Positions 57,715 through 64,000 of a DNA stretch of 64,000 nt are shown piece after piece. The first letter of the stretch is position 1; the number at the start of each line of letters is the position of its first letter. Below the pieces are notes generated by a model, which worked only from the letters and a program-made list of their open reading frames with translations, was not told the origin of the DNA and ran no database searches. The position numbers and the translations under genes are program-made. Source of the stretch: Armillaria gallica (taxonomy: Eukaryota > Basidiomycota > Agaricomycetes > Agaricales > Physalacriaceae); contig JBANDB010000020.1 in the NCBI GenBank assembly GCA_037576215.1, positions 496,001 to 560,000 on the forward strand, given 5' to 3'.

Positions 57715-58655
57715 GCCGCTCCCGCTCGGTAACGTCGTCCAACCACAAGAACTCATCGCACAGTACAAGACCAACATCACTTACCAAAAGTGAGGGCAAA
57801 CCGCCTCCTGCGCAATGTGGAATGACAGTGTGAGTTCGGATTAGTTCTCTTCCATGTTCAAGTATGCTCACCAGGCGCTTTAGCGATCGAAGTCGCGGGT
57901 GAGAGTGTTGACTTATCCGGGCCCTCGTTTTGTTCTGATCCCTCTGATAGCAAACGACGATCAACGTCTTGTTCCGCGTGAGACACCTTTCTTTATCTAT
58001 GTTATCAGCTCTCACTAATCCTCCTTCTTTACTTGGATTGGGACAGAAAGCGGTCGAAGGCATAGCTCCGACAAATAAATTGTCGTGGGGCAGTTACTCT
58101 CACGACCGTACAGTCGTCAGTCTTGCAGCAATAGATTTGGGGCCTAGTCATTCGAACGATACGGTAGCAGCGGATGAAACCCATCGCATGAAAACGGTTT
58201 ACCATCAGCTCACAGGTTACCAAGCCCCTCCATGGGGGAGTATCGTAGGTCATCAACTTGAATTCTCTGCATCGATCTGACCTTCAGCCAGGAGGATATG
58301 CGGTCCGTAGATAAACAGGATGAATGTGATTCCAGATCATTTCTTCAAGCAGATGAAAGAGTGTCCGCGAGATGCGACTCTTTGTACGGAGCACACTATC
58401 ACCATCGCGGACTCATTTTCGTCCCTGTGTTGGGCCTCTGTCGGAGGTTTCTCGAAGATAGTGGCCCAACAAGAGACCAACGAGGCTGAAGCAAGACACG
58501 ACTTGGACTTTCTCATGTATCTCGTGTATCTTTCGCAAGGCGACATCAACCCTTCCCGCCTACTGTTAGCTCTGGTGAATATTTTGTTATTTCTGCACTC
58601 ATGGACTCATAAAGCCCCCGACTTGTATGCACTCACGGCAATTAGACTTGCGTAA
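57711..58655 (+). other. Possible small-exon gene upstream of the caspase gene
   Basis: ATG at 57711 overlaps the stop of the previous gene. It opens a Ser/Arg-rich exon (MSRSRSVTSSNHKNSSHST) followed by three well-formed introns (57830-57874, 57899-57950, 57978-58046). Beyond that, one frame is open over 57969-58280 and again over 58320-58655 (DHFFKQMKECPRDATLC). These may be 5' exons of the caspase-domain gene or a separate gene. I could not join them in frame with confidence. Confidence 0.35.
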
Positions 58656-58701
58656 AACAAGTTTCTAACCCGATTTATAATGTTGATTTGTAATATTTTA
58701 G

Positions 58702-59604
58702 CCGCCACGCCAAATTAACGCTTCTAGTCTCTGGGGTCTACTCATTGGTATCGACGAGTACCGGTCCTATCCACTGCGTGGCTGTGTATCCGACGTGCGA
58801 TTGATGGAGAAGTACTTGACTGGGGACCTTGGCGTTCCCAGCGATCGTATCCAGCTTCTTCTCGGATCAAAGGAGCATACGTGCCCAACAGATGCCATGA
58901 AACCTTCACGCGACCACATCATTGGTGCCCTTTTAAATGTCATTGACAATCCCAAAATCGGATATGGTGACAACATCATAATCTACTACTCAGGGCACGG
59001 CTCTTACTACGAATTTCCTGCAGAGGAAGAGGAAGGGAGCGAATCGATAGAAGCGCTATGCCCTATCGATCGCGACACTCCAGGCGGCGATGGCAAACCC
59101 GTTCCCGACATCAGCGACCGGGAACTCAACACCATCCTGTCCCTAATTTCTCGAAAGAAGGGACATCGAATCACCGTTATCCTTGACTGTTGTCACTCAG
59201 GCAGTCTGAGCCGAAGCATACCTTATCCGGGAGTACGAAGGACTCCCCCAACGACATGGGCCACTCTTCGAGATATGCTCATCACTGGGGACAGGACTCT
59301 GAAGGTCTATCCTGGCTATAGATCCATTTTTCCGAAGGACTGGTATCCAGACATGGATTCCCATGTCGTCCTGGCAGCCTGCAAGGCATACCAGTTTGCC
59401 AAGTGGAAAAAAGTGAAGGGGACGGATGGCGAGGCGGAATACATTGGGATTTTCACTGACTCGCTTGTTCGCGCTCTCCGGTCTGGTTATTGGAGCAAAG
59501 AAGCGACGTACGCTGATCTCGTCCGCTGTTTGGACAAGACGCCTTACCAGACGCCAGTGGTTGCTGGAAACCGCAAGGGGGAGCGTATATGGTATCAGCA
59601 ATGA
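58702..59604 (+). CDS. Caspase-like (metacaspase, peptidase C14) domain protein
   Basis: The exon after a TTTTAG acceptor is open for 301 codons. It starts into the domain at about residue 9 (LWGLLIGIDEYRSYPLRGC). The catalytic His is at about residue 99 (IIYYSGHGS) and the catalytic Cys at about 164 (VILDCCHSGS), followed by VVLAACKAYQFA. The C-terminal GIFTDSLVRALRSG also matches the fungal caspase-domain family, which is expanded in Agaricomycetes. Metacaspases cut after Arg/Lys and act in protein quality control and cell death. Upstream exons are uncertain; the first Met inside the domain cannot be the true start. Intact and CpG-rich. Confidence 0.85.
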   Translation, partial: PPRQINASSLWGLLIGIDEYRSYPLRGCVSDVRLMEKYLTGDLGVPSDRIQLLLGSKEHTCPTDAMKPSRDHIIGALLNVIDNPKIGYGDNIIIYYSGHGSYYEFPAEEEEGSESIEALCPIDRDTPGGDGKPVPDISDRELNTILSLISRKKGHRITVILDCCHSGSLSRSIPYPGVRRTPPTTWATLRDMLITGDRTLKVYPGYRSIFPKDWYPDMDSHVVLAACKAYQFAKWKKVKGTDGEAEYIGIFTDSLVRALRSGYWSKEATYADLVRCLDKTPYQTPVVAGNRKGERIWYQQ

Positions 59605-60222
59605 AGTCAGTAAGTGTCGCTTAGCCAAGACCAATCTCTCATTTTTCGACCGTTGATCACAGACTCATCATAATCTATCGGTAGTATATTGTAGATGTTT
59701 TTCTGTGCAAAGTATACGTTATGAAGAGAATTATAATTGTCTTATTACCACGCATTTGCATATGGTATCCCTTGTTCAAGAATCAATATTTAGTTCGCGA
59801 CAGGTCAGGCAGTTAGATCACGACAAAAGCGCACGGCAATGAACACCCGATCCAATTTCAGCAAGGGACACAAGACGGAGACACTGATATGATAGGATGT
59901 GAACTGGTTTCTACGCCGCTCATCCTTTGAGACGATGGACCTCAACCAACCTAATTTATACTATCGAATCATCAGATTGCCTTTTATATTTTACGGTGCA
60001 TTATGAGAAGAAAAGGCCACCGTAAGGTTGGTTTGGTAACGATGGACGCCGTATACTTGCTTTGACGTTGGTAGGAACGCCCGGATATGTTGCAACAGCT
60101 AGTACAGGAAGCTGAATACGAGAAGTTCGAGTCCTCATACGCGAATAGAATCCCATTTTCACTGAATTCTGTTCTCCCAAACATGTACATCTGGGAAGCT
60201 AGGTTCACAAAACTGCAGGGTA
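59605..60222. other. No gene recognised
   Basis: Region between the end of the caspase-domain gene and the 3' end of the minus-strand fungalysin relic; the two genes converge here. Terminators are not discernible. Confidence 0.4.
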
Positions 60223-61420
60223 TTACGTGGCTTGAAGATCCAAGTACAGTGTTTTTAGTAAATGTAGCAGCGAGACTATATTAAAAAATGATAGGTAGCC
60301 GGTTTGTGATTCTATTCGACATCCACCTGGAACGCTCGTATCGTCTACATGATTCGCGGTGTCTATGCTTAAACCACGACTGGAAAATCGTTTCATAGGG
60401 TACACGCATGCGCCCCATCGTACTCGGTCTGGTCGGCTTTTATCCACGCATCTCGATTGTTTGGTACTGCAGCACGAGCACGGTGTAGACACTGTGGAAC
60501 ATTTTTGCCCACGCTTCGGCGATATCTGGATACGGGGTAGTAAGCAAAGGGTAGCATTACAGGATACATGGACCTACCATGAATGTGGCGGATGGAGGAG
60601 TACTGGAGAGGTGTTCGTGGGACGGGGGTGTGTTCGGATACCGGACCGGTTGTTGTAGATCCATCTCGCAAGGTTCGGTAGATCTCGGACTGGGGCGTTT
60701 CTAGCTATGAGGATACGGAGAGGAGGGGGATGCGTACCCAGGATGACATAGCGTCTGACCACCAGTAAACAAATATTCAGATACAGAAGAATATAAGATA
60801 AATGGTCGCGTACCTTCGCACACTCCATCGGCTTCCGTTGTCTGTAGGCATCTCATGGTTCGGAGCTATTCGTGGGGGAGAATGCAATCCTCGAGCGCTC
60901 CGTCACGTTGAGGGGTCGCCATAGTCCACATTGTACGTACGTATATCCTGCAGATCCCAGACAAACCTAGTCGTGGACTTTGTCGACGAAGTAGAATGTG
61001 TTTATGCATGTGGCGTCGATATTGGATCCACCTGTGGGATCGAGGGCGGTGTCGTAGTCGATGTCGAAGGTATGGGTGGAAGATTGAGAGATTATTACGG
61101 ATTGGGATTGGGGGTATTTTTATGCGATGACCTTGTTGTCGCTATGGGCGGAAGTCAGAGGATGAAGGATGATTTGGCAAGAGGGACGTACACAGTATGG
61201 TTGCTTGCTACCCAGCCTGAAGAAGATGAAGCGAGATTTTCGGGGTCAACGAGTGTTTCTTCGCCTTCGGGTGACGGAATCTTCGGTCCGACGGTGTACT
61301 GGCGATATCGCGTAAATCTCTTGTGAGAAAGAAAGACGTTGGCCGTACCGTTGTTGCGCCACAGTCCGTTACTGTGAGGATCTCATGCTCACCCACCAGA
61401 GTAAGCGCCAACAGGTGCCA
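60223..61420 (-). pseudogene. Fungalysin (M36 metalloprotease) relic
   Basis: Read from 61400 downward, fragments follow the order of M36 proteases: EETLVDPENLASSSSGW (61.25 kb), a stretch ending NTFYFVDKVHD (61.0 kb), DGALEDCILPHE (60.87 kb), LARWIYNNRSGIRTHPRPTN (60.65 kb), RDAWIKADQTEYDGAHACTL (60.4 kb) and FSSRGLSIDTANHVDDTS (60.35 kb). These secreted enzymes degrade extracellular protein. The HExxH zinc site is lost: after HE comes a stop and the second His is absent. Several frame changes and stops confirm that it is dead. The prepro-region may extend to 61808. Confidence 0.7.
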
Positions 61421-61859
61421 ACAACTGTGTCACACCATATGTTGGTGTTATTTTGGACGACGTGTGTGGCCTATGGATACGTAGGACTGGGAGAGGTATA
61501 AGAGAGATGTCATGAAGTTGTGGGTCCCTTGGCTGATAAGAGAGCTGTCGAGGGCGATAGTGCCGGGCGTAGATGCGGCCGTGTTTGCTATGAAGAAGAC
61601 CAGCTGAGAGCGGAAGAAGTGCCACTGTGGGAAGTAATGTTACAGACCAGGTACCGACAAACGATGAGCGCAACGGTACTGCTTGACCATTCTTACAGGC
61701 AGCATTGCCTACGTTGGAAAACAGAACACTATCCCAACGGAGGTCGGCGAGAGGATAAGCAAGGGAATATAATGGCGTTGTGGTTGTGGCATTGAATCTG
61801 AATGACAAGCTGATCCCAACTTCTGATTAATGATCATCGATTATCGATCGGCGTTGCGG

Positions 61860-63890
61860 CCGAAAGGTTCATGTTTTGCTTCGGCCTGAACGATCCTTCG
61901 CTCTACCATCACCACCTCAAGATGCTCATTGAACTCCGCCAGCGCGTTAGCCACGATGCAAGAAATCCCAAACTCTCTGTCGCTGCCTGCATTGCCTTAC
62001 TTTCCCGACATGTTGCCCTTGCTGCCGCTCTCACTGTTTGCTCCTGGATTCCGTGTCGCTCCTCTCTTCTGGGAGTTACAGCTAGGTATCGGGGTATCGA
62101 TTCTTGTAGCGAAGTAATGATGGCGGAATGTCCTATTAAGTATGCGATTTTTTGAATCGGGTATGATTTTTCGACGTTATCTTGCCTGATTTTGACTAGC
62201 ATTGTAGGAGTTACCAGGAATAGTATGCGCTCCCGATGATCGTTCCATGTGAACTCGAACATGCACAAGCATTAGGTGGCTGACGAGCGTTTATCAAAAG
62301 GAGGCCCCTTGGTCGTCATCATGGCCTCGGCATGGCCTAATGACGTCTTTATCGCCGTCCTCTCACCCAACTTTACTGCCCCGGCAGTCAGCCATCCGCC
62401 GTCGATTTGCCGCCTCCTCACCGTAACGTGCCGCTGTGCCCAGCACACAATTAATATTACCTCCAGTGGTGATCCCAGTCCATCCGCGAGCTCCCATGTC
62501 ACCAACACCCTTGTTGGCGTCGCATGCTCCCTCTCTGTCCTCACCGCATATCTCCCCAATGCGCTCTCACCGTATCAAAGCCAACCGTGGCGCCTATGTC
62601 TAGTTAGTGGTGCCTGTCGTCGTCAAAATCTGAAGACGATGGACATGTGAGGGAGCCAAGTTTCAAGCTGCATATGCAAGCTTTAACAACGTGCCGAGAG
62701 TGTACCAAATAGCGCGATACCGGCTATCGGCATGTGGAAGACGTCGATTGGGAGACGAAGAGATAACACGTCCGGTACTACGACGAGGAAGACAATAGAC
62801 GGCCGTGCTGGGATCACAACCGGCGACGAGTAGGATTCGTCGCCGTTTCATTGTACCATATCATCTTCCCTTCTCGTCAACTAGCCCAATATTTTGTATC
62901 ATTGCACGTCTTTATCGCTGTAGAATTGGCCCTTTATCTTCGTGAGAATCAATTGTACTTTGGACGTGATGTAAGCGATGCTTTTGACGTCGCTCCGAGT
63001 CTCCAATAATGTCTCCACAGCTGCTTGCATGCTTTTGCAATGGTGCGTTTACAGCTTATCTTTGCTGTTAAAAGTATGATGAGACGAGCAAGTCCACATC
63101 GATGATTCTAAAACTAAAGATACTTTGGCTTTGCCTGGATTCTATGGAGCGGTCGCACACTACACGCCACTCGAATATGGTGTACAGGACAACATTGTTG
63201 CCTCTCATTGAACTGTTCGATTACGTTGACGGCGGCTTGGGTTCTATTCCCTGCCTCCGAATCAGAATAGACAAGTACTGCTAGTTTTGTCTCCCCAAGT
63301 AATGCGTACCACGCTTGACCAGTGCTGAGTCTTTAATATTCGTGCACAATATCAACTTCGCCGCCTTTCCTTTCGGCTAGATAAAGAAAGAGGACTTGGC
63401 GGGCCGGACCTAACCCATGAGGTTCGAGTGGGAAATCTTCAAGAAGGCAACAACAAGACGATGTGCAATACGTCGTAAGTACGTCACCGGAAATATGGTG
63501 TAACAGCCACTTTCAACGGCGGGTCGGGTTTCAGTTCCCTTCTTTGAAACGACTGGCCTCATTTAACCATGACGTGTTGTAGTATTTCAACGGGCGAGTA
63601 GGAGATTATTCTTTCCCACAATATGCACCCAGTTTAAATTTATGAGGATTGCGTAGAGTGTACGTATCCTCGGATATGGTGTAACGGCTGACTTTGCATT
63701 CGGGTTTCGATTCACCTTATCCAAATTACGACGGTATTGTATCCATTGTTGTCTTGACTAAAAACCGCTCAATGAGCTTGACCGTCGTGCACTTTGTAGG
63801 GTACGGTCAGTCGCAAGGAAGTATGCATTTCGGATTGCTTGTAAGGTTTTACATAGTAATTCCGATAACGTTGAGTACCCGGAAGTTCGA
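61860..63890. repeat. Duplicated block, copy 2 (uninterrupted, CpG-retaining)
   Basis: Collinear with 11475-14469 minus its inserts. It has no gamma, MITE or gypsy insertion and keeps many CpG sites seen as TG or CA in copy 1. ORFs on both strands (62276-62650, 61871-62155) have no recognised family. The first bases of the block conserve a plus-strand reading (FCFGLNDPSLYHHHLK against FCFNLNNTLLNHNHSK), which may be a coding remnant. Confidence 0.75.
63171..63722 (+). repeat. Three tRNA-Glu-like relics (block copy 2)
   Basis: Units at 63171-63260, 63487-63550 and 63667-63722. The third holds GATATGGTGTAACGGC, identical to the 5' part of a tRNA-Glu, and GGGTTTCGATTC as the 3' part, with GGATA/TATCC able to pair at the ends. 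The middle (anticodon arm) is deleted. Not functional tRNAs; perhaps remnants of tRNA-derived SINEs. Confidence 0.55.
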
Positions 63891-64000
63891 TGGCCCGGCA
63901 ATGCCTTGGCTTCAATGGAAAACGAGTTATCACGGAGCAGGGCCTGTCACTATGTCATCCAATCTTTGCTTGTACTCAGTAGGTGATTGTAACTTTTATT
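63723..64000. other. End of block copy 2 and unassigned sequence
   Basis: Similarity to copy 1 continues to about 63890 (GTACCCGGAAG against GTACCCAGAA at 14461), the point where the gypsy element cuts copy 1. Nothing was recognised beyond it. Confidence 0.4.

Overview
The window looks like a transposon-rich stretch of a filamentous basidiomycete genome, most likely Agaricomycetes. The signs are short introns (about 45-70 bp, GTRNGT...YAG), an expanded F-box/LRR gene family, a chromodomain Ty3/gypsy element, a Rep-Pif1 Helitron with a C-terminal cysteine-protease module, caspase-like and fungalysin genes, and strong CpG loss in the repeats. The species cannot be named from the sequence.

Layout. 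0.6-2.5 kb: a CACTG-ended MITE and a minus-strand F-box/LRR relic. 2.6-8.5 kb: a composite nest, in which one non-coding element (called alpha here) carries two inverted copies of a second element (epsilon) and one copy of a third (beta). 9.0-10.7 kb: a related element (delta). 11.5-14.5 kb: a block that recurs at 61.9-63.9 kb, here broken by element gamma (which itself carries a TA-flanked MITE) and then by a gypsy element. 14.5-22.9 kb: a Ty3/gypsy chromovirus with CpG-rich sequence but a frameshifted pol. 24.0-27.0 kb: a minus-strand multi-exon gene split by alpha copy B. 28.2-31.0 kb: a plus-strand multi-exon gene. 31.1-39.2 kb: three F-box/LRR genes in tandem, all decayed, the first split by an insertion that carries its own gene. 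40.05-41.7 kb: alpha copy C. 42.5-52.5 kb: a decayed Helitron gene, itself interrupted by an epsilon and a gamma element. 52.8-53.6 kb: an intron-bearing relic of ribosomal protein eS6. 54.3-56.1 kb: a complete gag-only copia-type retrotransposon (TR-GAG) with a perfect 5-bp target duplication. From 56.1 kb the sequence turns CpG-rich and holds host genes: a conserved basidiomycete hypothetical gene, a caspase-domain (metacaspase-like) gene and a fungalysin relic.

Main result. Ten insertions, in five sequence families (alpha to epsilon), share one architecture: ends TGA...TCA, a 4-bp target duplication, a hairpin at the ...TCA end, a family-specific short motif repeated inside, no coding capacity, and about 0.95-1.7 kb length. 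Most target duplications are exact. Where the two copies differ, almost every difference is a C-to-T or G-to-A change at CpG. Several insertions can be checked against an empty site or against an open reading frame that closes exactly when the insert is skipped. They may be solo LTRs or non-autonomous DNA transposons; the window cannot decide.

A second theme is methylation-type decay. Nonsense codons in the Helitron, the hypothetical gene at 24-27 kb and the eS6 relic are largely explained by CGN-to-TGN or CAN changes. The TR-GAG element has a CpG-depleted left LTR and a CpG-retaining right LTR, which places a sharp boundary at about 56.1 kb between silenced repeats and gene-bearing DNA.
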